From assembly GCA_030844895.1 (NCBI GenBank), contig CM061232.1, positions 88,973,769 to 89,037,768 of the forward strand: a stretch of 64,000 bases of DNA, given 5' to 3'. The notes under the pieces were generated by a model. The model was not told where the DNA came from. It searched no databases and saw nothing but the letters and a program-made list of their open reading frames with translations. The translations under genes and the position numbers were made by a program. This document shows positions 19,346 to 31,466 of this stretch, piece after piece (the stretch's first letter is position 1; each line of letters starts with the position of its first letter). Source of the DNA: Ambrosia x helenae. Taxonomy: Eukaryota; Streptophyta; Magnoliopsida; Asterales; Asteraceae.

Positions 19346-22270
19346 CTACTTACGCTAATATGTATCATTTTCTGTCACACGTAGCTGTCGTCATTAACGG
19401 ATAACGGATAAATTTATTCTGACTTTTCACCCTTCAAACATTATAGACTCGGTTGGCAGGAATTCATGTGTTGGCTATGGAATCTGTGCGTAAAAGGACA
19501 TGTGAAGGTGTCTAAATGCAAATCGAATTACAAAAACAATTCAATTAATTAATACTATATAATTGTCTAGTGTTTCAGAAGAAGATTATAGTGATATTGA
19601 TTAATTGTATGCTAGTTATAGTCTAATGTGGATATGTTAGATTACATATACCAATTCAATTGGCAAGGATTAATAACACATAAAGCCTTGAGTTAGTTCC
19701 TTTATATCTTATTAAATCAATTGTATCCATGACGTGTTGTCGTGGTAAATGTAAATTTAATCCAAATTACAACCAATAGATAGTAGTAACAAGGTATCGA
19801 ACACAGGGAGTTTGTGGAAAATGTGTTTATTTTATAGTCTTGTAAAGTAACTACAGTTAAACTACTATGCGAAAATTAAAGATCAAGAGTTTTGATTGTT
19901 TGATTTTTAAACTAAATTATCAACTAGTTACTGATTCAGATTGGATTGTTACTTCAAATTATGAAAGCAATGATCATCCTAGGTTCCGGTTTATTAAACA
20001 CACTTGTGCAAAAATTCCATCTAGAAAGAGTTACATAGACATAACCCATGTAAAAACAATTGTTGTGATAAAAGGGAACAAAGTACTCGGATTCCATCAA
20101 TGCGAGGTTGTTTCCCGATGATCAATTAATCAATATCCAACCCCAATCCTTCCCGTGATATCTCGATTGTTAACAACACCAAGAACGTACGATTTAGATT
20201 AGAAATTGAAACATTAATTAACGCACTACAATCAATTGTTCAAACATCATAACAACAAGACAAAGATATCAAGTTATTATTCTAGAAATAATAGGAAAAA
20301 CACACAAGAGTTTAAAAGAAACCTTCACCTAGAATGATCACCAAAGTTTAGCGAACATCACTTGGTGAATCATCATAACATCCATGATAGAGTTCATACA
20401 AATCAAAGACATAATCAAAGTGTTTGTAATTGTTCTCCAATGATTTCCTAAGCCAAAAATCGCCCCCAAAGTGCCAAGAAACGTCTCCAATCAAAATGTA
20501 AGTGAAAAGGCCCTCAAAACAGTTTAAATGAAGCAGATACAAAAATCACGCAGAGGCCACCGTAACTTACGATAGCTATCGTAAGTTACGGTGGCTTGAA
20601 AAGAGCTACGGTGAAAGTCTACTGATGAATGGTGGATTTTTGAGGCTGAACCGTAAGTTACGGTGGACCTGATGCATAATTTCTTTTGTTCTTCATCTCC
20701 TTCCTTCCATGCTTAGTCCATCCCATTCCGATCCGTCCAAAGATGCGTTTTCTTCATTTTAAGCTCCATAATGTGCCTGAAACCAAAGCAGTCATAGTCA
20801 GCTAATTCAAAGCAATTACACAATAAAATGCGGGATTAACACATGTTTTAAGATCATAAAGGGTTGTTCCCTGAACCACCCGTCACATCCCCACACTTAA
20901 CCATTGCTTGTCTCAAGCAATCCATTGAAAACCATTTTCAACTTACGAGCGATCTTAATAAGTCAAGCATTAACATGTTGTTCTTTTACTAATCCATTCT
21001 CAACACCCAAGACAACACACCCCTCACAATGTCTCTCCTCTCGGTAACAAGTAAGCACTAGCATTTATGAGCTAGTCACACATAAGGCAAATGGGTGGTT
21101 GCACAACTATATCCTTGTACCTAAATCGGTCCTTCTCTTACACGTGCTAAACATGAGTGCAAATCAAAGGGACTTTAAAGGTTGTAACTTGGCTAGGTGA
21201 ATGGGTAGGAAATAAACTATATATGAAGTAGCGAAGGACTTTACCCGGTTTTTTATTACACAATGAACACACACACGCAAACACAAAACATAACTACTAT
21301 ATACACCATAAACATATTTCTTTCTTTTTCTTTTCTTTTCATCACTTCTTTTTCCCTTTTTTATCATCATTTTTTCTATTTTCTTTTGTTTTTTTTTTCA
21401 ATATATAAAAACATACGCACTACATAAACATACGAAACACACACTCAACTAAACATCAAACTTGCAACATCTTCAACGTCAAAACAAAACAACAAAAATA
21501 CTAAAACACTCTAAACACTAAAAACACTAAAAAAAACAAAAGACCAGGTTAAGTCGGGTGTATATTTGGGAACTAGTTAAGGGGTTAACAAACGATAGGC
21601 TTTAAGCACAAATTGGGCAACTAAATGTCCAAACCCCCGCCCCTCTCGCTACCAAGCTCATATATGTAATGTATGAGGTCCAACCCACCAAAACCCACAC
21701 TCACGCTTGTCAAGAAGAGGCTATCTAAATGCGCTTATCATTTCTACACTCATGCTCAACTAAAGACTAAAACTGTATTAAAGCACAAGTTCTAATGTGC
21801 CCCCACCCATTGCCACTTTCAACAAAGAAAGATATTATTTATGTACGAGTGTGGCTTCAACTCTCACCAAGAATAAAAGAGTGTTACGGGTTGCCAGTGT
21901 GTCACCTAGGGTTAGTCCAAGGTGTTCAATTTCTCACAAAATTTTAGCTTTACTTAAAAAAAAAATTTAAAACCAAATTTTCCCCCATCCCCACACTTGG
22001 GATACATTGTCCCCAATGTATGGTTTTGGAAGGAATCGATCGCTCAACTTCTTGAACCTTTATCCAAAGTTCATCCACTCAAACCACAAATTTCTTTTTG
22101 TATTTTTCATTTTATAAATTTTTTTTTATATTTTTGATTTTTTTACTTACGACACCATCACAAGCACAACCCAATACGTAACATAATCACTTAACACCAC
22201 CCAACCTCCCAACCAAAAACATAATAGATAAACACATATTTACAATTATACACGAAAGAAGACAGCCTGA
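19346..22270 (-). repeat. Non-coding 3' part of Athila-type element, unit 1
   Basis: Follows the env-like frame on the minus strand. It holds TGTGTTCGATACCTTG (about 19790), the GCTTGAGACAAGCAATGG plus GTGTGGGGATGTGAC stretch common in Athila/Tat elements (about 20880-20930), and a perfect 40-base palindrome at 20556-20595. LTR borders could not be set. Bases 21178-22110 are absent from unit 2. A short open frame at 19867-20121 is present in both units but matches nothing I know. Confidence 0.5.
20556..20595. repeat. Perfect 40-bp palindrome
   Basis: The left half is GCCACCGTAACTTACGATAG and the right half is its exact reverse complement, with no spacer. Shorter relatives (CCGTAAGTTACGGTGG near 20650, CCACCGTAAGCTACGGTGG near 24812) lie in the same element. 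Identical in unit 2 at 49096-49135. Confidence 0.95.
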
Positions 22271-24008
22271 CTAGTAGTAGCGAGGTTGAGGCGACCCGAA
22301 AACAGAAGACATCAAATCATTCCCTTCTCCAAATCCGAACGCACCGCTACTGCTCCCCACGTTGTTCCAGAGCCTCTTGTTGTTGTTGCCTTGGATCAAT
22401 CCATTGGAAAATGGTGGAGTGGTGGAGTCGGGTAGAGACACTACCATCATATGGAGGCAAAGACACATAATCTACCGGAAGTGGATCCATAACTACGGGT
22501 CGCCTCGCATGCCAATCTTCATTCATTCATCTATTTTGATCATCCACATAACGGTTATTCTCCTCCACTTCATGTGAGTAGGCGTGTGCCTGGTTCCATA
22601 ATTCTTGGCGGTCAAAATTTTGCTTCAAGGTTCTTTCCAAACTCACACTCATCATGGCTTGATGATCGAAGATAGTGTGATCCGCACCCGACCAAGTATC
22701 AAAGACTGAAGGTGGCGGACGTTGATTCTCAATGACTTGTTGCATCGAACCCTCATAAGCCCAATTTTCTTCAAATGACCGCTCCGTGTAATCATAAAAT
22801 GAACTACCGTATCCCCCACTCGAGCCTCCTTGACTGATATTCACATCCTCGCCTTGCGGCTCCTCCTGATAATCCTCTTATTCACTTGGGGGTTCATTAC
22901 CACTCTCCGGCTCATCTTGCTCACCCGGTGACAACATCCTCGCATCCGCCTTCAAAGCTCTCCACCTTTGCCCTTCCGACTTTAGTTTATGATACCTTTC
23001 TGATCGGCTATACTTCCAACCCAAACCCATCTTTTTTAATTCAAAAGGCTTGTGCCTTTTGGCTTTCCCTTGATCTTCTGACGTAATAGCTTTAAGTTGC
23101 TTCAATAATCCCGTTATAATCCGGCAATACGGGATAATTCGTCTCCCCATTTTGTTCCGACACATCCACAAATGGTTCATAATCAAGTACCGGATTGGAA
23201 AACGAGGAGACCAATAGATCAATGAATACAGAATAGGTAACTCGGGATATCTTACTTCCTGCTTGTCAGCCCTTCTAGGAATCACATTGTGAATACAAAT
23301 GGCTAGTAGCAGTTTTGCTTCAATTTTCAAGTTTCTTCGAAGCAAAGTTCCATGGTAAGTACCCGATAGAAATAAAGCCGCCAACATATCGTTCTATCTA
23401 GGATGTTTATCCGGTTTGTTTAGCAAATCATCCAAACTAGGGAACATGTAGTCACGATTGGGCACACTATCATACTTCGCTAACTTCTTCAATGTCTCAA
23501 AGGACATCTCCACTTTAATTCCATTTACTTCACCGGTTAGCTTCATTTGAGAGGGCTTATCGAATCTATTACACTACAATGTCGCCATCCATTCTTCAAT
23601 TTCATCCATGAACAAATTTTTATTGTCTTTGTCATAACACTTCAACGCCGCCTCCCATCCTAATGCTCGAAACCTAGTAAACATGTTGAATGGCCCGAAC
23701 TCAATCTCTCACACTTCTCTTTCACACAAAAATGCACCGCCTCTATTTTGCAACCCCTTCATCTGATCATGAAACAATATAGCTTGCCATTCTTCAGGTT
23801 GCTCATACAATGGGCCCGAATCCCATTTAGGCTTGTTAGTCGGGTCTAACCGTACTGGCTCTTGTACAGTCTCTTGTACCATTTCTATATCAGAATTAGA
23901 ATCATCATCCCGGCCCACATAGTTCCTTCTTTTTAGTTGCTTTTTCGGCTGCTTGCTTTTCGCTTTAGAAGATGAGCTAGCTCCCATTGGCTCACTCGTT
24001 CTTATCAT
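22271..24008 (-). pseudogene. Athila ORF1 / env-like protein, unit 1 copy
   Basis: Downstream of pol, as in Athila elements. Start near 24008 (MIRTSEPMGASSSSKAKSKQ). The conserved body includes KKLAKYDSVPNRDYMFPSLD, then MLAALFLSGTYHGTLLRRNL and LLLAICIHNVIPRR. It then continues to an acidic, Gly/Gln-rich tail ending SPQPRYY. Stops fall after CEREV, before NDMLAAL (PR then TAG), after PPSE and after DDQNR; the tail is frameshifted near 22420. Function in the family is unknown. Confidence 0.78.
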
Positions 24009-25105
24009 TTTCTGCACAGAGTATACAACAAGCAACACAACCTAAAACATGAGAAAATTAGTCTTATTTTTAACATATCCCTACACTTGCTTGTTAAATG
24101 GTAGTAGATGCTAGTGAACAAAAAAAAAATTCATACTTAGTTTAACAAAAATTGGGCATGATGCCTCTACAATGTTAACATTTCAAAAAGTTCACACTTG
24201 CATCTCAAAATTACATCTACTACCATAATAATCAAATAACCATGTTACATATCTATAAACTAAAAACAAGCAAGTATGTATGAACCAATAAGAACAATAA
24301 CCTTAATTATTCATAATGCACCATCAAAAATAACAAAATAATAACACATACCTTTGATTGATGATACTAGAAGCCAAAAGAAACCAAAAACTTGAAAGAG
24401 CCCAAAAAATTTTGGATTTAGGGTTTATGATTCGATCCACTAAATGTGTTTTTCTTGAAATTTTCTTCACAAAATAAGAAACTACATGAAATTCTAGTCA
24501 GGATTGACCCAAAAATCACTTGATTTGGTTAAGGGTTGAAGATTTTATGAAAGATTGAAGGTTTGAAGGTTGTGGGGTTTATGAGATCTTGTGGGGAAGA
24601 TGAAAGGTGGAAGGTGAAAGTGTGTGGCCAGGGATAACTCACGTGATATTAGAAAGAAAATATTTTTTTTATTTTCGTGCAAAAACCGATGCTTCAACTC
24701 CCAGAACCCACCGTAAGATACGATGGGGGCGTAACATACGGTGGCTTCAAGACCCTTTTTTCCAGCGTAAGGCAGTAACCTTGTACCGTATCACTTCAAT
24801 TTTTTCCAGGTCCACCGTAAGCTACGGTGGCCCTGGGCATTTTTTTAACTAGAAATATTTTAAAGGAAAATATGGGATTTCAACAACGTAAAAATTACCC
24901 TACCCCCTTCGAAAATCCTGTGTTGTCCTCAACACAATGTTAGAACTATTCGTGACCCGAACGTCCCTACACTTGTTTCAAACACAGGTTTCGAGCTAAA
25001 ACAAAAAATTGGCAAACAAAACAAAACAAACTAGACAAAAACTAACTATTTACACTACCAAACCTGGTCCTCTCATGGTTGTTCATCCTCCACCGGGCGT
25101 AGTAT
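24009..25105. other. Spacer between Athila env-like and pol frames, unit 1
   Basis: No coding frame on the element's strand. Contains further ACCGTAAG / TACGGTGG inverted words (24705-24835) and A-rich tracts. Nearly identical to 51614-52712. Confidence 0.55.
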
Positions 25106-25570
25106 CTAGCTCGCTTTGTCAAGCTCCAAGTTGTTGATTTCGTTCCCCTCTAAGTACGGCTTCAATCGATGACCATTTACCATTTGTTGCTTGTTAGTTT
25201 GCTCATCATAGATATCCACATCACCAAATTTCCCAACTCGCCGAATGACAAATGGACCCATCCATTTACTCTTCAACTTGCCCGCAAACATCTTCAACCT
25301 TGAGTTGTATAACTAAACCTTTTGATCCACTTCAAAGCTTTTCTTCCTCAACTTGGCATCATGAACCTTTTTAAGCTTGTCTTTGTAGGCCGATGCACAT
25401 TCATAAGCTTCGTCTATAATTTCTTCAATCTCGCTCAATTGCAACTTCCTTATCCTTCCCGCTTCGTCATAATCCGCATTCACCATTGTGATTGCCCAAT
25501 GTGCTCGGTGTGCTAACTCTATTGGCAAATGACAACCCTTCCCATACACCAACCGGTAAGGTGTTGTGCC
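25106..25570 (-). pseudogene. Athila integrase C-terminal part, unit 1
   Basis: Reads GTTPYRLVYGKGCHLPIEL, then a coiled region, then KSKWMGPFVIRRVGKFGDV (GPY-like). A TAG at about 25315 stands where unit 2 has TGG (Trp). It is separated from the rest of the integrase by the solo LTR at 25575-28204. Confidence 0.85.
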
Positions 25571-27106
25571 AATCTGTAACACCCCAACCGATGGCGGAAA
25601 CATCGAGGTGTCACGTAGTGATGATTGTTCAGTAGCTCATGGTAATACATAAGTTTAAATAATCCTTTATCTCATTACAATATTGAATCACATTAAATGT
25701 CTTGAATGAAATCTAATACATCCAATAATCAAAACAAAGCTTAAAACTTCAAATATCTTCGCATGCTAGCTCTAGACTTCAAGCATCAGTATTTCCTGTT
25801 GAGTTTGGAAAAATGGGGGGGGGGTCAACTAGAAGTTGGTGAGAATACATAAGCCATGTCAAGCAATTAAGTTTAAGAAGAATAAAAGTTTAGCAATTCA
25901 TATGTCTATCGTAAGTTTAAGTCTGCATGAATAAACATGAAGTATAGTATGCACATAATCAAACCTCCGACAAGTTTAGGTCCATCCCGTCATCCACGGT
26001 TCACCTTAATATCACGTTGGAACGATAACAATCACCCGCGCTCCCCATAAAAGATGGTCAACGAATCTAGGTGGGATTGTCAATCCAATAGATCTGTTAT
26101 TGAGTATCGCCGGCTTGGCCATAGCTAATGATTATGTAAGTTGAAGTTTACGTCTAACAATAGTTGTCCAAGTCATGAGGCATTAAAGTTTACAACTAGA
26201 CATGTATGTAGAATTGCTTAAGTATAAAGTTTCAAGTATAAAGAATTGCATAAACATGGTTACGTAAACTCACCTTAGCGAAGTATTAAGTCTCGAGAAA
26301 TAGAATATGTGTAGCCCAAAGTTGTCAAGTATTACCCTATGTATAAGGTAACAAATAAGTCTAAGTCTTTCTAGTCTACAAGTATTTTCTAGGGTTTCGA
26401 ATTTGGGGATAAGTATTCGTTTGATTAATAATTAAATTGTTTATTAAATAAAAGAAATTTGATAAATAAATAAACAAAAGTCTTTTTGTAAACTTTAGAT
26501 TAAAGATGGTCACATTATAAAGTTTTAAGTATGAAAATAATTTTTATAAAATTATTTTCTTAAAAATAGAATATTTAATCTATTTATTTCAATTTGTCAA
26601 AATATAACTTTAATATCTAAAAATATTAAAATTAAAGAATTTTTAAATTAAAATTTGTATTTCTGTTCTAAATGGACAGAAATAATTTATATAAAATTTT
26701 GGTGCAAAAATATTGAAAAATGAATTTATTATGATTTATTTATGATTAAAATAACAAAAATCAATTAAAAATATTAAATAAATGATTTTTCAGAAATAAA
26801 AATCATTTCTGGAATATTTAATGATTTATAAACTCAGAATAATTTTTGTGGAAATTTATATAATCGTTTTGATATTTTTATAGAATTTTATAATTATAAT
26901 AGAATAAACTTGAAATATTTATTATATATATTAAATAAATAATTTTTGGAAAACTAAAAATTGTAATATACACTTTTCCATTAAAACATCCTAAAATAAT
27001 TTTTGTAGAATTTATAAAGCAATCTTAGTATTTTAAAACCATTTTTAAAATATTGATGAATATATATATATATATATATATAAATCTGAAAAGGTAAAAA
27101 AAAAAT

Positions 27107-27190
27107 GCTTGCACATGCCAGGAATCGAACCCGGTTTGAACCGGTTCGTGTGTGTTATATCACAAGTCCAGACCATCTGGTCTGGACCCT
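27107..27190 (-). other. tRNA-like module A in the solo LTR
   Basis: On the minus strand: ACCAGATGGTCTGGAC, then GAACCGG, then GGGTTCGATTCCTGGC, which looks like a tRNA T-arm and acceptor. The B-box-like core GGTTCGATTCC fits the Pol III consensus. The D-arm side contains a palindrome (GTCCAGACCA / TGGTCTGGAC). It does not fold into a full tRNA by eye, so I do not call a tRNA gene. Confidence 0.5.
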
Positions 27191-27269
27191 GAGAACGATT
27201 ATTCTAAGTTTGAATTAATTATATAGTATAACTCGAAACTGATTTATAATTGTTATAAAAGAAAGGAAA

Positions 27270-27355
27270 AAAGGTGTGGTATACGGGACTCGAATCCGTG
27301 TACCTTTGTTCACAAACAGACGACACAACCACTTGATCTAGATCAGTGGTTGTGT
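27270..27355 (-). other. tRNA-like module B in the solo LTR
   Basis: On the minus strand: ATCAAGTGGTTGTGTCG, then GTGAACAAAGG, then GGATTCGAGTCCCGTATACC. The order resembles D-arm, anticodon side and T-arm. It contains the hairpin ACACAACCACT / AGTGGTTGTGT. Unit 2 reads CGAACCCG where unit 1 reads CGAATCCG. Confidence 0.5.
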
Positions 27356-27952
27356 TTGTTTTGTTTCTGTTTTAATTATATAACAAGGTCTGCAGAAGGT
27401 TTCTTCCCCAAATCAAATTCGTTCGAACCCTAGATTTAACAATAATCAGATTTGACAAACAATAACCCGATTGAACATAGGGTTATTGTTGTGAGATGGC
27501 CGATGAACAAAACCGTGTAAAAACATAAGAACTTACAAAGCTTTTTCACGCGATTGGGAGTGGTCAACCAGAAAGTCAACACGCGAGAAATTTGAAGTTT
27601 GAAAGGTGTTTTTATCAGAAATTGAAGGTGTGGAGAGATATATCGGCGGGTTTAGCTTGCAATGAGGTGTTCAATTTATAGTGGAAGGCTCTAGTGATGC
27701 GAATTGGTAAGTTGACTTGGGTTTCAATCATGAACGCGTAATTGGATTCAATTCTGGAATGTTTTGATGTTAATTGGCGTGTAATGGACGCGTTTAGTCA
27801 ATAATTTACATAATTTACCATACTTGGATTCAAAAACGCGGTCATGACGTGCAATCTTGAAGGGTGTTCATCGCAGTTGACTTCACATAAGTCAACTGCA
27901 CTACTAAACTTGTTATAAATATAATTTAAATCAGTATTATCCCAACTTGAAG

Positions 27953-28032
27953 CTATAGACCAGATGGTGGGGCTGTTTTGTGTAATAGGAAGAACCGGCC
28001 ATGGGCTCGGGTTCGAACCCCGGCCCATGCCA
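27953..28032 (+). other. tRNA-like module C in the solo LTR
   Basis: Plus strand: AGACCAGATGGTGGGG, then GAAGAACCGG, then GGGTTCGAACCCCGG. It has the same word order as module A but in opposite orientation, so A and C look like copies of one module. Confidence 0.5.
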
Positions 28033-28204
28033 TTATTTTTTTGACAATTTTATCTTTAATATATATATAACATATGCTTATAATAGGGTACTAGGGGTCC
28101 AAATGTGTCACGATACATTTTTAAAAGGGCACGATATGATAAAAATTCGGCGTTTTATACAATAATAATCGTAACATACATAGGATTAAATGCGAAATGT
28201 TACA

Positions 28205-29935
28205 CAATTGGAGTTTTGTAGGCCGTTCGGTGTTCCCACAATGCATCATCCAACTTACTCGACCAATCCTTCCTATCCGTTCGAACCGTCTTCATGAGAA
28301 TTTCTTTTATTTGACTGTTGGACACTTCAACTTGTCCACTCGTTTGTGGATGGTAAGGTGTAGCAATCCGGTGATTCACACTATATCTCTTCAACAACTT
28401 CCCAAAATTAAAATTCTTGAAATGCGAGCCACCATCACTTATGATGACTCTTGGGATATCAAAACGGGCAAAGATGTTGGTTTGGACAAATTTGCAAACA
28501 ATCGAATGGTCATTTGTCCTCGTTGCAATAGCTTCAATCGGTTTCGAGACATAATCAACCGCCACCAAAATGTATAGGAACCCATTAGAGTTTGGAAAGG
28601 GACCCATAAATTCGATGCCCCATGCATCAAATATCTCCACGATCAAGATTGGTTGCATTGGCATCTCATCTCTCTTCGATATGCTTCCCATCTTTTGACA
28701 ATTTACACAATTTCGGGCAAATTCACATGCATCTTTGAAAATTGTGGGCCAATAAAACCCACATGAGAGAGCCCGATAGCCTGTTTTATGCCCACTAAAA
28801 TGACCTCCACAAGCGGATGAATGGGCATGAGTTAGAATCTCCAACACCTCCGTTTCGGGCACACGCCTTCGAATGACATGATCGGGCCTGATTTTGAAAA
28901 GGTATGGTTCATCCAAAATATATTGCTTGACTTGGACCATAAATTGTTGTTTTCTCTTCTTGTTACAATGATCCGGAATGGCACCCGTCGCTAAATAATT
29001 GACATAATAAGCATACCATGGTGCAATGCAAGTGGAAACGGCCAATAGTTGCTCATCGGGAAACCGTTCATTTATTTCACCCACATCATCAACTTCACCC
29101 ACCGGTATTCGAGACAAGTGATCCGCCACTACGTTCTCACTTCCCTTTTTATCTCGAGTCTCTAAGTTGAATTCTTGTAACAATAACACCCGCTGGATTA
29201 AGCGTGGCTTTGCATCCTTTTTCTCCATTAAATACCGAACCGTGCTATGATCCGAATACACAACTACCTTGCTCCCCCAAATATACGAACGAAACTTATC
29301 CAAAGCATACACCACCGCTAGTAACTCTTTTCGGTTTTGGTGTAATTTAGTTGCGCTTCGGATAAAGTTTTGCTTGCATAGTAAATTACCACCGGCTTCT
29401 TATCAACTCTTTGACCCAAAACTACACCAATTGTTGTGTCGCTTGCATCACACATGATTTCAAACGGTTTCGACCAATCCGACGGTTGCAAGATAGGAAC
29501 CTTGACAAGTGTTCCTTCAAAACATTAAACGCCTACAAACATTCATTAGTAAAATCAAATGGGACATCTTTCAATAACAAATTACATAAAGGCTTGGTGA
29601 TGACACTAAAACCTTTAATGAACCGTCTATAAAACCCCACATGTCCCAAAAATGACCTTACTCCTTTAACATTTTTCGGTGGTGGCAATGATGATATTAC
29701 CCGAATTTTTGCGTTGTCCACCTCCATACCCCTTTGAGAAATCACACGGGCTAACACAATGCCCTCTTGCACCATGAAATGGCTTTTCTCCCAACTAAGC
29801 ACTAAATTTTTCTCAACACATCTTTTTAAAACTTTTTGTAATTCATTGAGACAAGATTCAAAACTAGTGCCAAAAATTGAGAAATCATCCATAAACACTT
29901 CAAGCTACTCTCCAACCATGAGAACTCGTTTTGGT
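28205..29935 (-). pseudogene. Athila pol: RT, RNase H and integrase, unit 1
   Basis: Starts abruptly in RT at about 29935 (MVGE, stop, LEVFMDDFSIFG with the catalytic MDD), so the element is 5'-truncated. RNase H follows: SYIWGSKVVVYSDHSTVRYL. The integrase zinc module and core follow: GGHFSGHKTGYR, CVNCQKMG, AWGIEFMGPFP, IISDGGSHF, HPQTSGQVEVSNSQ. Frameshifts lie at about 29330-29530. The integrase frame 28205-29315 is open for 370 codons up to the solo LTR. Confidence 0.87.
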
Positions 29936-30601
29936 CTTTAATCAGCTTCAATGACATGGGAGGAATCAAGAAATCTCCACTGTTTTGATTAGCGATTCTG
30001 TGACGAAGGCATAGATCAATATCATCTGCACTTTCATTTCTCGATTCTCATCTTCTTCAGCTTCGGTTGCTGGAGCTCTACCACGATCTGCAGAAAAAAT
30101 TAATAAAAACTGCACACAAACTACAACTTGTATTAGATATATGACAAAAATCCGGACTAATCAAATTCTTGAAGTTAATCATTTGATAAACTTTCAAGAT
30201 TTGTCCATTTTGACCACCATTTGGAGAAACGAATCATTCCCCCTGAACATTTAAATCCTTCTTAGTTTCACCCTGAACTTTCAAACTTGTCAAATTAAAC
30301 CCTTTGATTTTTGAAAGTTGCATTCTGATTCTTGAATTTTGAAAGACTTTATTTTATTGTGCTTGGGGTTTAGATATGAGATTCTAATTGAAGAATTCAG
30401 TATTCCAACATCGGTTAATCGAAAATTAAATTCTTTTGTATTTTTCGGAAATTTAAACCAAAACACACCTAAAATATTTTTGGATTTTCAAACTTTCAAT
30501 ATCTAAAATCTTTAAAGCAGATAACTAATATTTACAGACAATATTTTTCTTTGTGTTAGTACAAAATCGCTACATCGTGGATTGTCGGCCTACGCAAGAA
30601 T
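29936..30601. other. Exon-like remnant and spacer, unit 2 start
   Basis: On the minus strand a TTTCTGCAG acceptor at about 30090 precedes an open stretch reading ESADDIDLCLRHRIANQNSG and ending at the Athila breakpoint. I do not recognise it. The rest (30100-30600) is AT-rich with no frame. Present almost unchanged at 57550-58216. Confidence 0.4.
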
Positions 30602-30886
30602 TCATTTTTTGTACACTTGATTCATGGCGTTGCTGGAAAAATGTTGGCATTCCCGCGAAGTCCTTTTGGACATTTCTAAATACTCATTGTTCTCATCAGG
30701 AGTATTATCGGACGCAAGTAGTTGCGCGACGGATTCAACTTTTTGTGTCACCATAAAACTATTTATACCTCCCATTTTACCTCTCTCTAAACCATGGATA
30801 GTGTGCCTTCGCATCACCAACAATTTTTAAAACAACCGTTTCGACATACGAAACCGGTAACAGAAATGTTCGCCATTGTACTTTGG
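30602..30886 (-). pseudogene. Unidentified exon-like frame, unit 2 copy with 1-bp insertion
   Basis: Counterpart of the open frame at 58217-58501. Here an extra base near 30800 (GGATAGTGTG against GGATATGTG) breaks it. The readable part contains QKVESVAQLLASDNTPDE and NNEYLEMSKRTSRECQ. Family unknown. Confidence 0.45.
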
Positions 30887-31466
30887 TTCATAACAAAATA
30901 ATCATTCCTAAGAGTTTCGTTACCTTTTATGCAATCACGTTTGACGATATTTTAGGAATGCGTGACGATGTTTTAGTGTCTTCCACTTCGGCTTGCTCGA
31001 TGATGTCTTTAAACTATCGTCTTCGGATGGCAGTAAGAATATCCGGAGATAATCGTTCAAAAGTTTATAAACTAACCAGGTTACGCATAAAGGACATAAT
31101 GTGCAAGCTTTTAAAAGATAAAGTACAAAACCAATCAATTTTTAAGTTAAAGGACATTCTTTGCAATTGGGTATAAACCTAAAGGACAAAACTTGTAATG
31201 TAGTCTATGTATTACTATTTCTCTACTAAATAATATAATTAATAATTTGGGAATTTACATGATATTTATGTAATTTTTCTCGATTGATCTATTCTAATTT
31301 CCGCTTTAATGTAAATTTTTAAAAACCATCAAAATCTAACTACAAGAAAAAACCAAAACAAAAGAAACGAGAGATGAAATTTGACCGAGTGTTACATCTT
31401 CACAACAACAAGTGCTATCACAACAACAACAAGAAACTAGTATGAGCGATTGCATAAAGTTTTATT

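Larger units (their letters stand above)
25570..28209 (-). mobile_element. Solo LTR (2630 bp) of a large gypsy element, unit 1
   Basis: 25575-28204 has TG...CA ends: on the minus strand it starts TGTAACATTTCGC and ends GGGTGTTACA. Flanks are CAATC (25570-25574) and CAATT (28205-28209), one mismatch. Removing it restores the Athila integrase frame (...TPIGTTPYR...). No internal region is visible. It resembles the long LTRs of Tekay-type elements; that is inference. It is shared with unit 2, so it predates the duplication. Confidence 0.88.

Noticed and set aside
19867..20121. Short plus-strand frame present in both units as a gene.
   Set aside because: It lies in the Athila non-coding region, the unit 2 copy stops earlier, and it has no recognisable motif.
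27059..27082. TA microsatellite as a notable feature.
   Set aside because: Ordinary slippage; longer in unit 2 (54666-54700).
27107..28032. Functional tRNA genes.
   Set aside because: T-arm-like parts are good, but acceptor and anticodon stems do not close by eye and all three lie in a retroelement LTR.
28197..28577. Plus-strand frames within Athila integrase (also 55813-56106, 58239-58790).
   Set aside because: Antisense shadows of the minus-strand integrase or of the unidentified minus-strand frame; no domain.
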